64,000 nt of DNA from Ancylostoma caninum (taxonomy: Eukaryota; Nematoda; Chromadorea; Rhabditida; Ancylostomatidae), in the NCBI GenBank assembly GCA_037903475.1, contig JBAJFG010000309.1, positions 248,001 through 312,000 on the forward strand. Reading direction: 5' to 3'. Numbering within the stretch: position 1 is the stretch's first letter; the number at the start of each line of letters is the position of its first letter. The position numbers and the translations under genes were made by a program. This document shows, piece by piece, positions 35,601 through 47,182 of the stretch. The notes beneath the pieces are model-generated. The model was not told where the DNA came from, made no database searches, and was given only the letters and a program-made list of their open reading frames with translations.

Positions 35601-36405
35601 CTGCTGTGTGTGTGTTTATGTATGTGTGTACGTACGCGTCGTAAAAACCGATCTCTGACGCCATTATCCCATTTTCCATCTGAAGGCATTCATAGCATTC
35701 AGAAATATGCCTCATTAATTTCTAAGCAGTGGAGCGTCCAAGAAAAAATGCATATGTCTAGTGCAGACCAAAAAGGGCAATAGTTATGCCTTTGTGCAAG
35801 GGATTTGAGCGGGATCAACCCAATAAATGAATAAATTCCTCGTTGTCATATATTGCCGCTTAAAGGCACCACCTACGGGAATTTTCGCTTCCTAGCTCTT
35901 GATCCGTTCGTGATCCAATCGATTATGGGGTCAATTTTGCGATAAAAGTACCAGCTAAAACTTTTTCTATCACGAGTAATAACAGGTAATACCTGGATCA
36001 ACTGAATCACTAGGCACTAAGTTTTACGAGTTCCCATGTTAGCATTGCGCTCCAAAACCTTCAGTATGTAGAGCGCAAAAAACAGCACCTATCAGCCGAT
36101 TCGGCGATGATTTCAGGTGACGCTCTTTTGTATTAGCCTTTTCTTCCCTCTTTTCGACCAGCAATTCATTGCTGTGATTCCGTATTTACTTCCTTTTCGC
36201 TCATTATTCCTCTCTAATCCCCCTAAAATCCTTTTTCCGCTCAAATGACCATTTCCTCAAATATTGTGTGCATTTACGTTATTTGGATTTTCAAACTTCA
36301 TCATTAGGTTTTGTTTTTCTTTTGCGATATGCCTATATAATGAACGTTCTATTCTCCTTCTCCTTATCCCTTTACTCTCTTAGGAAAGCTGCCTTACTGT
36401 TCGTT

Positions 36406-36475
36406 TATCTAACTGCGTCAAGAAAGGCGAAAATAATAAATATCTAACTTCGTCAAGAAAGGTGAAAATAATAAA
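36406..36475 (+). repeat. 35-bp tandem duplication
   Basis: Two adjacent 35-bp units (36406-36440, 36441-36475) starting TATCTAACTGCGTCAAG and TATCTAACTTCGTCAAG and ending GAAAATAATAAA. They differ at two positions. Confidence 0.9.
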
Positions 36476-36753
36476 AAATGAATAAAATAATGGCGGCGTT
36501 GTCGTCTTTTTTATTCGACCCCATCCGTGAAACTCGACCACCCCGCCCTAATATAGCCAAAACACTTTGCATGTGTTCCCTACACTCTGAAACCTAAGAT
36601 GATGTTGAAAACTCGGCGACAGAAATTTCCGTGGGTGCTGCCTTTAACGCTAGGATACGGAACGTGAGCACTTCCAGCTCTTTTATTGCAGATTCAGTAC
36701 TGACTCATTTGCAGGACTTGCATTACTAGACCCTGTCAGAAACTTCTGCGAAA

Positions 36754-37060
36754 CTTCTCAGGAAACTTAAAAATCATGTTTTGCGTGAGATTGAAAGATG
36801 CAAATCCCACGATTAACACATGCAATCTTTTAATCAATACTTCTATGCTCAGGGGAACTTAAAAGCCGTGTTTTGCATGAGATTGAAAGATGGAAATCTC
36901 ACGATTAAGAGATGCGTGCTCATGCGAAACACGGTTTTTTAAAATGAATAGTTCTATACCAGCAATAGTCAATCCATAAAAAACCCTTGCACACCCATGG
37001 ATATGCATGGATCTTGCATGGGCTTTGCATGCATTTTGCATGGGCATGCATGGATTTTTC
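36754..37060 (+). repeat. Compound repeat: two direct units, an inverted end and a GCATGG-rich tract
   Basis: Units starting AACTTAAAAATCATGTTTTG (about 36764) and AACTTAAAAGCCGTGTTTTG (about 36856) share GAGATTGAAAGATG and CACGATTAA. Each unit is about 60 bp. An inverted ATGCGAAACACGGTTTTTTA follows at about 36921. From 36999 to 37060 the sequence repeats TGCATGG/TTTGCATG words. No coding sense on either strand. Confidence 0.65.
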
Positions 37061-38420
37061 GTACGTTCTGTATCAAATTTTCATCAAATTTTTGGAGACG
37101 CATGGGTTTTGCATGGGTATGGCGCGAAGGTCTAACATAATGTACTTGAAGTGTCCCTGAGTAAAGAAAATAGGGCCAAGGGGCTGATATGAATACTCTT
37201 GCAAGTTTTCTCTGAAACTCCTGAGAAAAGAAAAACTATAAAAGAACTCACTGAATTTGAAATTCGTAACAGCAAGAATATTTGAAGTCGTAGTGAGCTG
37301 TCATCGTATTTTGATAACAGAATTGTTCTTCAAGTTTGCCAAATGTCCCTCAGTATGTGTGTATGTGAGAGGTGAGAATTCATTTTTTTCTCATGTATCA
37401 CCAGTCCACCTTATGAACTCATTTCGAGTCTAAACAAAAGGTATAGAACAAGGTATTCCATTCATTGTCACAGTAAGAATATTGGATTTTCTCGGGGACA
37501 TGAATAAAACCACGTGTTAACATCACACCTTTACGTTGATATTCGCACGCAATAAGCACCTTTCGCTGTAACAGCTCCAATAAATTCGGCAAAAAAAATT
37601 CCTTGGAAATATTTATTCTAGTTTATTCTATTTTTGTGGATCCCTGCTGCAACTTACGGCATGATGCACGCCTGATCATTCTGTTCTGCTCGTTCTTTGC
37701 AGCAGCTAAGATGCTAGCCTAATTCAATTTGAACTGGAAGAATCTTCTGTCATCCACATACTTTCCCCATATTCCTTTTGATGGATGAAATTACGACCTT
37801 GTCTCAGTTTTTATTCCTGTTCCTTAGCTTCTGCAATTTTCCACTGCATTGCACAGGATTTTCCACCCATTTCTGTCCTTTCTTGATTCATGTGGCGTGA
37901 AAAGTTCCTAGAATTTTCTACTGAGAACAGGGTTGCATTTCGCAGCTCTCCTTCAGTTTCAGATGGAAAGCCAGGGCGAGGACCACGTTTTTAAACCCTT
38001 TATACCCGAAGGATTAGTTCAAATAAACACGATAAAATCAAGAGGAAAAACGACAGAAATAGGAAAATGTGATTCGTTCCGCCTCTACCTTCAAACGAAT
38101 CACATTTGGACTCTAGTCCCCACAAGGCTCTTCAGTAAAGAAGGGGACTAGAACAGAAAGAAATGAGGAGAGAAATAGAAAAATAAAGAGAATGAGCGAG
38201 CAAGGTGAGAGGAACACAAGAAGAAAGAGTGAAAAAGGGAAAAACGAGTTAGAATTTGTAAAAATGAGAAATTATGATTTTTGTGGGCCGGCTTCGTATG
38301 TTTGTGTTGCTGTATGGCTGAGTATCAGAGGTGTGATTGGAGCGCGGTAGCTAGCCCACCAAATCAATGAAAGGAAGCTATCCCTAATAATTAACTTAAA
38401 CTAAATTATTATAGTACTAT
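37061..38420. other. Stretch without a supported gene
   Basis: AT-rich, with a purine-rich segment at 38140-38280 (GAAAAAGGGAAAAACGAG and similar). The open frame at 37933-38151 is short and unsupported. Confidence 0.4.
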
Positions 38421-38545
38421 AGTGTGTATGTGTGTATGTGTTCATGTTTGTGTGTATGTGTGTATATTTGTGTATGTGTATATGTGTATGTGTGTATAGT
38501 AACAGTAACAATTTAGTAAACAGCTCAAGGTAGACGCCAAGGTGG
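38421..38545. repeat. TG-rich microsatellite followed by a retroelement-like tail (minus)
   Basis: 38421-38498 is imperfect (TGTGTA)n. 38499-38545, read on the minus strand, is GCGTCTACCTTGAGCTG then TTTACTAAATTGTTACTGTTACTAT. That matches the tail at 16588-16632 in sequence and orientation. Confidence 0.6.
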
Positions 38546-41012
38546 GTGCAATCCATTCAGACTCTAGGGACCTAAAAATTTCCAAACGGGTAATGCTTAT
38601 GGGGAATTTTGATGTTCAGAAATCCCCCCCCCTTAGCCATGCTCCGCCCAAAATCCATAGCCGTTTTACTTTTTGTGGCTGGCGACGCTGACCAAAGCTG
38701 GCATACTCCGCGTGAGCTTCTATACTCCGCATTTCCTCAAAAAGATCGCTTGTACCAGCTCCACACCGTTAATTTGCGTCGGATCACTCACTGTTATATT
38801 TATTCTTGCTAAAAATAGATTTAAATATTTGCACTTGCACTTACTAGTCGACTACAGTCTAGAGCGCAAATGTATTTGGTTGTACGCTGCCCTTAAGTGC
38901 ATGTAAATACAATTTTTTCCGAAAATAATTCCAGCCGCAGAAACCACTCCGCTGACGTGGACGTCTACTAACCAGCTTCATTCATTCTTCACTATTCACA
39001 CACGTCTGTCTGATGAGCAGGATTGGAGTACGGTAATTCCAATCGTCTAGGAGATCTATTTATATCGCGACATTTGATGCGTGGAAGTCAGAAAAGGGCT
39101 GTGAAAGTTCTATTCTTGTAATGCATAATGTATCAGAGTGGTGTTTGCCCTTCAGAAGTGCTATGTCGCCAAGGCGTACAATGATTAGCTTCTCTAATAG
39201 CATTCACAGTGCTTGTTTTCGACTCCCTCCGTCTCGTTTTGGTCATTCTTTGGGTGCCGAAAGCAGCTCTACTTCCTTGTAAGTCGCATTGCAGCTGAAA
39301 CAACCCACTGTTCTGTCAGATTTTTCGTTTCCGGGGACCATGCTGGGACATCTATTATACTTCTAACACCCAAATCCAGTTGACTGTTGATTTTTTTCTG
39401 TTCCCTATTGCCTTCCGGGTGTTGTCCTATTTACGGCGTTAAACCAGGTCCTCTGGAGTGCTTTCAGCTCCAGAAAGACAGAGATTTAAAGACATCTAGT
39501 AATTAGAGAACGGCTGGATCCACCAATGTTTCCGGAGAGGTCTCAAACTTCTCACTGGTCGACTATGAACGGGGTTCTGTAGCGATGAGTGTTACTGGTT
39601 GTGCAACACCTAACAGTCCATTACGCTGCATAAGACCATGATTTCGAGCTAGGAAGAAAATTAAAACCTATATAACCAAATTTATTTAGATCATTATCTA
39701 TAAATTTAGAATTTTTAACCTTATAAATAACATTTTTAGCCAAATAGTCTACTAAAAATTTATAATTGAGGTCCACATGGTCTGATTTTGTTTTTTTTTT
39801 GCTTTCTTTTGCTTATCCTCGGTTGAAAAAAGCCAGGGAATGGGCGGACCTGGTGGCTCTTTCCATACAAATATAGAACAATACGGCCCCAGTGTGGAAT
39901 CTTTACTTCTAACCAGTACTCTAGTAAATCTCCGGCCTCTGTGCAAGTTCGAGCCTCAACGTGATTTTGTCTTCCAGAGTGCAAAGCGTCTTCGTGGGTG
40001 GTCCGCAGCAGCATCAAATCTGTCTCATCGGATCTGCTCCGGAAGAAAAGCTTCTTCTTCTCAATCGAAGCCGACTACCAGTCCATTAACCATAACGACC
40101 CAGTCCTATTTCCCTGCTAGTGTTCTACTGATTCGGCTTCAATGAAGGATACATCTTCAACTTTTTTTCTATCCAAAAAAAGTGAATTTTATCTCCAAGA
40201 CAAAAAAATCCGCGATAGCTCACCACGTCAGTTCCCTCTAGAATCATTAAGGGCATACATAGTACGCGGCTTGACTCCTCACCATCTGGTCCTCAGCCTC
40301 TCTCTCTTTCTCTCTTGAGATTTTCCATTGCTGAATGGAACATTCAGGGACTTCGATAGCTTTTTCGACCTTGTTCTGAACCAGCTCTTGAAGCCTTTCG
40401 TGTTATGGACAAGTTCTGATGGATGTACCCACTTAAATAAGGGTACAGACCTCTATGTTACTTTCATCAATATTGATAGTAAAAATATGGAATTGAATTA
40501 GAATGTAAATGTGTACTTCGCAGTACTATAAGTGATAAAAAAGCACTATACACCGCGTTCAATAAACATACGTCCACCCTATTTTTTGCAGTGCTAGAAA
40601 ATGCAGCCAAGAGAGATACTACTTTTATTTCAACCATTAAATTCAGGGATAAGAATAACTTTCAAGCACCAGTTTTCATTGCGACAGTTTTCCCATTGAT
40701 TTTCAATTTCGAATTTATCATTCTCAACTTTCCACAATTCTATATGCGGCTACTCGCGAACAATTCAATTTTTTAACAATCTACCAAGGAAACAACACTA
40801 TTTGCAACAAATTCAATAGCCAATCGGCCCTTTCTGCTTGGAAGCCACTCCAAAAAGACGATTCAGCATATATGTAGTGTTGAATGTAATTGTATGGGTA
40901 TGTTCAATTTGTCCATGCTCCTTTTCGTACTTTACCCCTTTACTATTATAATTTGAAACTGTGAAGTAAGTCATGCTACAATGCCTTAATATCTTCTCCT
41001 AGATTTCTTTGA
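38546..41012. other. ORF-dense but unassigned stretch
   Basis: 39752-40145 has open frames of 64-101 codons on both strands (for example plus FVFQSAKRLRGWSAAASNL and minus ARTCTEAGDLLEYWLEVKI). I could not choose between them or find splice partners. The rest is AT-rich non-coding. Confidence 0.35.
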
Positions 41013-41369
41013 TCGTTCAATGACTGTTCTGTGCGGCTGGTCTTACCCAGAAAATCTTCTGGGTCCTCCTTAGTTTTCAATGAAAGCTTCCAGCTCTATG
41101 AGCCATCCCTGACTGCTAAGAGCACCTTAGAAATTTCGAAAGACACGTTTCACCAACTATATACGTACGCATTTCTATTTCTATTTTTGATTCGTTCCTT
41201 TTTGATCGTTTTAAACTCGTTTTGTTCCTACGTGACTGCATGGTTCATCTATCACATCGCATCCATCATTGTTTTTTTTTGGGGAGTCCATTTAGGGTCT
41301 AACCGGATAAATGGGATCATTGCGCTCAGTGGAAGAAAAATAGTTGGGGAAACCTTTAAGAATCGCTAA
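41013..41369 (+). CDS. Candidate exon with membrane segments
   Basis: Open for 118 codons to a TAA, without an ATG near its start, so it would be a C-terminal exon. A CTTACCCAG acceptor at 41042-41050 fits the frame. Soluble part: FNESFQLYEPSLTAKSTLEI followed by SKDTFHQLY. It then has two hydrophobic stretches (AFLFLFLIRSFLIVLNSF and WFIYHIASIIVFFWGVHLG) and ends GRKIVGETFKNR. The layout suggests a two-pass membrane tail. Product not recognised, no upstream exon joined. Confidence 0.35.
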   Translation, partial: SFNDCSVRLVLPRKSSGSSLVFNESFQLYEPSLTAKSTLEISKDTFHQLYTYAFLFLFLIRSFLIVLNSFCSYVTAWFIYHIASIIVFFWGVHLGSNRINGIIALSGRKIVGETFKNR

Positions 41370-42156
41370 AATGGGCAGAAACTAAGACTTGTTGGACTTT
41401 TTGTAGAAAATTTATCGTCTTCGTGAGACCTTCTTCCCTATTTTCCACCCCACGTCATCCTGAATTACTTATACCTGGTATAGTTTCTTCCAAAAACGGC
41501 GATAGTTGATTATTTGTGCTTGAGCTCTGCATGTCTTGCCTGCCTCCTCGAATAAGGCACTATTTCTCGCGTTCTCTCTTTCTCTAATATCTTAGCAACT
41601 TTGTTCCCCGGTGAAACGCACTATGGACATCCTTTTTTTTTTCTTGGCATGTTACGGAGCGGCGATCAACCCCAATTTGACGCAAGGTAGGGTTAACCAA
41701 CTTTCTTGGATGATTAAACCTCCAATGTTTAATGAATACAATAATAATAAAGAAACAACAAATAGGGGATCATAATGAACGAATAGGTGAATCCACCCGG
41801 GAGACATCAGTGATCGAATCCCGCTTGCACTCGCTGAATCACAAGCAACTCGGTACTCTGCCTGTCTGCGCGTCCACACATCTCATTCCTATCACTGTTC
41901 TCGTTCTCAGCCGTCTGTATCCTGTCTGAACCTATTCAAACAGGTGGCGAGGCGCGCACCACTTTACTGGAGTTTTTGGCAGACACAACTTTACTACTAA
42001 CTTCTGTCATAAGAAGTGATGAAATGATGGAATGAAGAAAAATTGAGGAAAAATGAAGAAAGATGAAATGAAAAAAAACTATTAATGGGATGTGAGAAAA
42101 AAACTAATTAAATGAAATCTTCAAAAGTGGGTAAACATTCACGCATTCGAACATCT

Positions 42157-42285
42157 CTCCATCTGTCTGTTTGTATGTCTGTGTGTCTGTCTGTCCGTCT
42201 GTCTGTCCATCTGTCTGTCTGCCTGTCTGTCTGTCTGTCGGTGTGTCTGTCTGTCTATCTCTCTGCCTGTATGTCTGTGTGTCTG

Positions 42286-42329
<44 letters not shown>

Positions 42330-42720
42330 CCTGACTGTCTGTCTGTTTGCCTGCCTGTGTGTCTATCTATCTGTCTGTATGTATGTCTGTCTGTCTTTCT
42401 GTGCATCTGTGCGTGTGTCTGTCCGTCTGTGTGTCTGTCTGCATGTCTATATGTCTGTCTGTCTATCTGTGTGTCTGTCTGTATGTCTGTGCGTCTGTCT
42501 GTGCGTCTGTCTGTGTGTCTGTCTGTCTGTCTCCCTGTATGTCTGTATGTCTGTCTGTCCATCTATCTGTCTGTGCGTCTGTCTGTCTGTATGTATTTGC
42601 ATACGTCTGTTTGTCTACCGCCAACTCGTTTGTCTGTCAGTTTGTCTGTCCGCCTGTCTGTCCATCCATCCGTCCGTCCGTCTGTCTGTCTGTCTGTCTG
42701 TCCGTCTGTCTCTCTGTCTC
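42157..42720. repeat. (CTGT)n minisatellite-like array, about 560 bp
   Basis: Runs of CTGTCTGTCTGT interrupted by CCGT, CTAT, GTGT and CATCTAT variants. All frames stay open, giving CLSVCLSV on the plus strand and QTDRQTDR on the minus; these ORFs of up to 203 codons are artefacts. Confidence 0.95.
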
Positions 42721-43062
42721 TAACTTTGTCTCTGTCTCCGTCTACAACAAGAACAATTACGGACCTCCTGGTATAGAATGAATACAAGTCTCTTTTTTTT
42801 CACAAATATCCTGGAATTTTGAATAGTTCCAGGTTTGCTGAGAAACACTAAAAAATAGAAATTTCCTGCAAAATCCTGATTGCTCAGCTTGTCTCCGCAT
42901 CTCTTCGGTAAATCTCCACGCGTCATTTGTTTATCCTCATCGTCATCCGTCCTTTTTCACTGTACGCAGAAGAAAGGTGTCGGCTCAAAACCATAATATT
43001 TGCACAGCTGTTCAGTGCTGTTGAGGGATTTTTTTGCACGATCAACGTGCTGTTGTTTGCAG

Positions 43063-43331
43063 GCGATTGACGGCAAGGCCGTTTTTCTGACCCGTGCTTT
43101 CGTCGACATCTCAATCAAACCATATTTTAGCGAAGTTTCAGTAGTTCACTTTACACATCGGCTAGCACTATGCTCTCTTGGTTTTCAGTTGGTTCAGTTC
43201 CGCATCGAAGTAGTTCGTGCTTTGTCCTTTATCTCTTCACTTTGCCAGGTCGCATTTCTTTCTCAATCTTCTCAAATTCCCAATCCTCATCTTTCTAGGA
43301 CATTTTTTTCTCGGCACTGGATCAGTCCTGA
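43063..43331 (+). CDS. Predicted last three exons of an unidentified gene
   Basis: Exon 43063-43140 follows the strong acceptor TGTTGTTTGCAG and begins AIDGKAVFLTRAF, then VDISIKPYFSEVS, before GTAGTT. A 48-nt intron ends in TTGGTTTTCAG. Exon 43189-43248 reads LVQFRIEVVRALSFISSLCQ. A 50-nt intron ends in CATCTTTCTAG. Exon 43299-43331 reads DIFFSALDQS and TGA. All junctions are phase 0 and the intron sizes are the usual nematode minimum. The first intron is itself in frame without a stop, so it might be retained. No domain recognised. A possible upstream mini-exon at about 42889-42908 is not supported enough to add. Confidence 0.5.
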
Positions 43332-44140
43332 GAGTTTTCTTTTTGTTGGAACGTTGAAATAACTTGTTTTTTTCCTTCTCTGCAAAATATGTTGGAAAAA
43401 TTTGACATTACCTTGACTTTAAAGATATTAAGGCTTTTTTGTCCATGTCCATGTCATGTCCTTTATGGCCCTTAGATTTAGTACAGATAAAACGTTGTTT
43501 CAACCTGCATAGGGCGAAAAATGTCCTTGTAATCTCGCAACAAATTTTTATGGATGAATACATAAATGTCTTCAGAACTGCTGTCGTAGTTTTAAAATTA
43601 TAGGCGCTTAATTTCTGACGATGCGCGTCTCTCTCTAAACAGCATACACCAAAAAAATACCATTAACAGCTGCTCTGTTAGCAGCCGTGTTATACCTGCT
43701 CATTAACTTGAGGTATACGTTCTTGACACTTTTTTAAACATTATTTTAATTTATTAGGCAATTTCACGTAATTTCTATTTATGTTTTTCTATTTTTGACA
43801 ATTTATGAGATTGTGGAAATTTTATCGTGTATAGAAATTGTCTCAGAGAAAACTGTCTAAAGGTCCCCAATAGGAAAAAGTAGTATGAACTGAAAAACCA
43901 ATTAAACACAAAAAAAAACAATAACGAATACTCAAGTCTTGAAAAATTTAAAAAAAGCCAAAATAAATCACTATAAATACATTACTACAAAAGAAACAGC
44001 AGGTACGTACTAACAAAAAAAAAGATGAATCAGACGAATTCGTAGGTGTTATTTGCTCTTTTTTAATAACTTAACCCCATCTAACAAAGCCTGTAATACA
44101 CCTATAAAACTTAGTTTAGTAGGTCCTCGATCATGCGGTT

Positions 44141-44205
44141 AAAAAGCGAGAGACGCAGAGATAAAACGAGGATGTTCTCTGCTGCGGTCCTTCCGACTCC
44201 TTTTT
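44141..44205. repeat. Dispersed copy of the CTGCGGTCCTTCCG repeat
   Basis: AGCGAGAGACGCAGAGATAA is followed by CTCTGCTGCGGTCCTTCCGA. Both blocks occur in the 11715-12357 element, the first there in inverse orientation (ATCTCTGCGTCTCTCGCT at about 12060). Confidence 0.7.
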
Positions 44206-44322
44206 GACAGAGAATTTTTACAGAATAATTCCCATATATGTGCGTATATCATCTTGCTTCTGCAGCAGCAAAGCAGTTACCGACATCTTGCAGGAACAGG
44301 AAGTGTTAAATGTAGCTAATTT

Positions 44323-44966
44323 TTATTTATTGCAGTGTTCCTTCTCACGGGGGGGGGGGTGGTCGTTGTGGATTGCATTAGAGGTGGCCATTAGATGAGA
44401 GAGCGGCGTGGCTCTTCCTTCTTCCGGCTGCATGGGCGGCTCTACAACAGGCTTCGGAAGTAAGAGTACCACTTCCGTATTCTTCACGGGTTTGTTTTTC
44501 GGGAGTTGAGCAAGTTTCTGCTCATCCGAACAGATTCCTCTGCGACCGCTGCTCAACCAAGCATCAGACATCATGCATCATAGTCACCATAATTATGCGT
44601 GCATCGTTTGTATTCCTCCTCCAAACCCCCTCATCCAAAGGTGACGGCGGTTACGTGGGTGGCGAGGAAGTTCCTCTCAAGGCTGCGTGTTTGTCAGCGG
44701 ATTCTGCACAACAACAAACAAATATCTTTCTGCAAGGGCTGATGGATGACTAATGGTGCGTGGGCGGTGCATAGCGAATTCTTGCTGCTGTCGGTGTCTT
44801 TGTACAGCTGCAGTATCCTCGATTTTCCTGGAATTTTCATGATAATTTTTCTCTTTTCCCGTGTGCCACAATTCTTCGATTCACGAGCCAGTCTTTTATA
44901 AAATCGGCGGCTTGATTTCACTAAATTAGTAGAAACTTGTATGGATGCTGCTTGTTCCTGATGCAC
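44323..44966 (-). CDS. Candidate minus-strand coding locus, product unknown
   Basis: The distal frame 44323-44574 starts ATG ATG and reads MMSDAWLSSGRRGICSDEQK. It is then proline-rich (LPKPVVEPPMQPEEGRA) and ends REKEHCNK before TAA. Upstream, 44694-44966 is open without an ATG (AASIQVSTNLVKSSRRFYKR, then LARESKNCGTREKRK). An overlapping frame 44677-44871 reads KNYHENSRKIEDTAAVQRH and ends PLTNTQP. All look coding in composition. I could not find junctions that join them in one phase, so the exon structure is open. Confidence 0.38.
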
Positions 44967-45280
44967 TTCTTAAATTATCAATCTCAGTCGTTTGATTGGA
45001 CACGTGGTTAATTTCTCGAGGTCCTTTCTTGAAAATTCCCTGTTTTCTCACCGTGAAATGAGCCTTGAGGATAAATTTTCAACTTTTTCCCAAGCACTTC
45101 CATCTGCTGGTGGGTATTTTCTCCTTTTTTCTTTTTAATTTTTTTAAATTTTCATTTTTCCCCATCACCGCTGCCCTCCCTCACAAGTGCATCTATGAGT
45201 TTGCAAGAATACGTACTCTCTTGGCTACATACCAGAGCCCGGAAGGACGGAAGGATCGTTCGAAGGATGGATAACCTTGA

Positions 45281-45460
45281 TGGGTATGATTACCCATGTT
45301 TAGCAGCTGGGCATGGACAACATCACGTATGGGTAAAGTCACGGGAGTCAGGTGATGGGTAACTTTGGGTATGCTAACAGGTTTTTCTCAATGTAACAGG
45401 GGTGCCCTAACTTTGGTGGGTATAGTTATGGGTAGCCCCCATGATGCATCAGGGCCCAGA
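45281..45460. repeat. TTACCC/GGGTAA dispersed repeat, copy 3 (expanded)
   Basis: TGGGTATGATTACCCATG, three further ATGGGTAA-type words (near 45328, 45356, 45369), GGTGGGTATAGTTATGGGTA and the closing CATGATGCATCAGGGCCC. Longer than other copies, with extra GGGTA units. Confidence 0.6.
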
Positions 45461-45887
45461 GGTCTCTGGCCAATTTTTGGGAGGAAGAGGAACTGGGGAG
45501 TGAGCTAAATTCATCAAAAATTCTTCCGAAAACCATAGTATTCATCCTGGATTTACCCCACCTCCATGCTAGAGCCACCGATTGCTCAAGCGATGCACGA
45601 TTTGCGGAAAGTTCGTGGAATTTTATCCAGAAAACAGCGGAATTTGCTTTTTTTTTCTCAGAATATTTTCGAAGCTGAAGCAAGATCCGGAATTCGTTCT
45701 GAGTGTGCATAATTCGCGCAAAACTCAGCATACATCTGTGAGGAAACCGGTTCGATTTTATGAAGTTGGAACTGGAAAGAGTTTGAGTTCCGCCAGCTAC
45801 TATTCATTCTTGACGAGCATTCATTTACTTTCTCACAAGTTCCGCTCCCTCACAGCGTTCATATCCTGAAACTACACGACTTATCAT

Positions 45888-46066
45888 CTCTGATAACCGT
45901 GCAGGACGAGCGCAGGCTGCTCAATCTGTCGGCCCTTTAGCAGCAATTGCTGAGGGACGACAACAATCAAGGGGAGGATGGCAGCAAGTGGCAACCGTTG
46001 CTGCTAGGGTTTCTACCCGAACCGTTACGCCGTTCGGACTGCGTTCGTGCTGCACAGTTATCAAAG
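45888..46066. mobile_element. Palindromic MITE, reverse-oriented copy lacking most of one arm
   Basis: The right arm from GGGGAGGATGGCAGCAAG to CGTTCGTGCTGCACAGTTAT matches the 28746 element. The loop (CTGTCGGCCCTTTAGCAGC) is inverted relative to that copy, so the element sits in opposite orientation. On the left only CTCTGATAACCGTGCAGGAC and GAGCGCAG remain of the outer arm; about 70 bp are missing. Confidence 0.7.
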
Positions 46067-46423
46067 GTAGATGTGGTGTAATGAATAGGAGAACCGTAAG
46101 AGTTGACGAAGCTCATCCTGGACTTTTTCATCATTTTATCCTCGTTTGTAAGGGAGAAAATACTGGTTTTTCAAATGATTGCACAGCTTACTTGTTGTCC
46201 AGGATGTATTCGCAACCGATGCTCTGGAATTGCTGAAAAGATTAGTTGCTCTTGCAATGTAGCAGCTGTGGCGGGGTTACTTACGTAGTTACTTGTTGCA
46301 TGTGAGCCATATCTTTATCCGTGATCGTGGAACAGTTGGTCCACCAGAATCATTATGAATCATTGCAGTTTCCTTGTGATTTCCGGAGAACTTTCACGTA
46401 ATCATACATTTTACATAGATCCG

Positions 46424-46475
46424 TTGTTTATCTATTTGTCTATTTATTCAAACACACTCGATGGTGCACCAAAAT
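46424..46475 (-). repeat. Retroelement-like 3' tail, minus orientation
   Basis: On the minus strand: TTTTGGTGCACCATCGAGTG, then TGTTTGAATAAATAGAC. Matches the GGTGCGCC-GAGCGTGT-AAAT tail at 53084. The plus frame 46461-46673 (MVHQNEKTNKLGI...) begins inside this tail, which argues against it being a gene. Confidence 0.5.
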
Positions 46476-46791
46476 GAAAAAACAAACAAACTGGGCATCA
46501 ATAATACAAATTCCGAGTTCTGTACTAATTATGAAGTATTACAACAACAGTACCACCTTCCTCATGTAATCAGAAGACCCACTGACAGGATATCAGGTCG
46601 CTCTCCTCCTACGGAAGGTGAAAAAGTCCCTAACGGAGATCCTGTTCCCAAAAACCAGAACGCATCTTGCTAAGCCCAGAGCAACCAGGGCCCACTCAAT
46701 CCAGGACGAACGAATTCGCCAGAGACCCTGGGCGAACGGCCTGGAAAACTTCAAGGAAGGTGGTTCACCAACTATCGTGATCCTCGAACGA

Positions 46792-47103
46792 TTAACCGCC
46801 AGGGTTGTTCACGCAGTTCGTGGATTTTGCTGAATCCGTTCGGGTTCCGGGTGGATTTCGGCTGAAATTTGCATGGATCATGTACCTCAAAGCTACTATG
46901 TACATTGTGGGTAAATGCTGTGGCTTCCACGTAGATTCTGGATGAATTCCCATTGATTTCCGTCGCTTTTCATATGCTTTTTCTGCATCTTCTTGATGCT
47001 GGTCGCTAACTCGTGGACCTAATTTTTTTATATGCGTATGTAGGATTTTTTCGTGTATTTCCTTTTTGACAAGCATTACTAGATCATCTAGGTAGCAAAA
47101 TTC
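46792..47103 (-). CDS. Open frame, possible retroelement remnant
   Basis: The minus frame opens after a TGA with EFCYLDDLVMLVKKEIHEK, has an ATG at 47076, and continues KLGPRVSDQHQEDAEKAYEK and RRKSMGIHPESTWKPQHL to a TAA at 46792. The YLDD tetrad resembles the catalytic Y-x-D-D of reverse transcriptases, and a retroelement-like tail lies about 320 nt downstream in the same orientation. The residues after the tetrad do not follow a reverse transcriptase pattern I know, so the resemblance may be chance. It could equally be an ordinary lysine-rich exon. Confidence 0.33.
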   Translation of the reverse strand, partial: EFCYLDDLVMLVKKEIHEKILHTHIKKLGPRVSDQHQEDAEKAYEKRRKSMGIHPESTWKPQHLPTMYIVALRYMIHANFSRNPPGTRTDSAKSTNCVNNPGG

Positions 47104-47182
47104 TCATAGAGCATATTTTTCCAGTATCGTTTTCGCCACTAAAAAGGACTTGTTCTTCATTTTAACGATAAGGAGATTGAAA

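Noticed and set aside
42104..42787. 152-203-codon CLSV / QTDR open frames
   Set aside because: Direct translation of the CTGT array.
46461..46673. Plus ORF starting MVHQNEKTNKLGI
   Set aside because: Its start lies in a minus-oriented retroelement-like tail, so it is probably antisense to a repeat; kept out despite hydrophilic composition.
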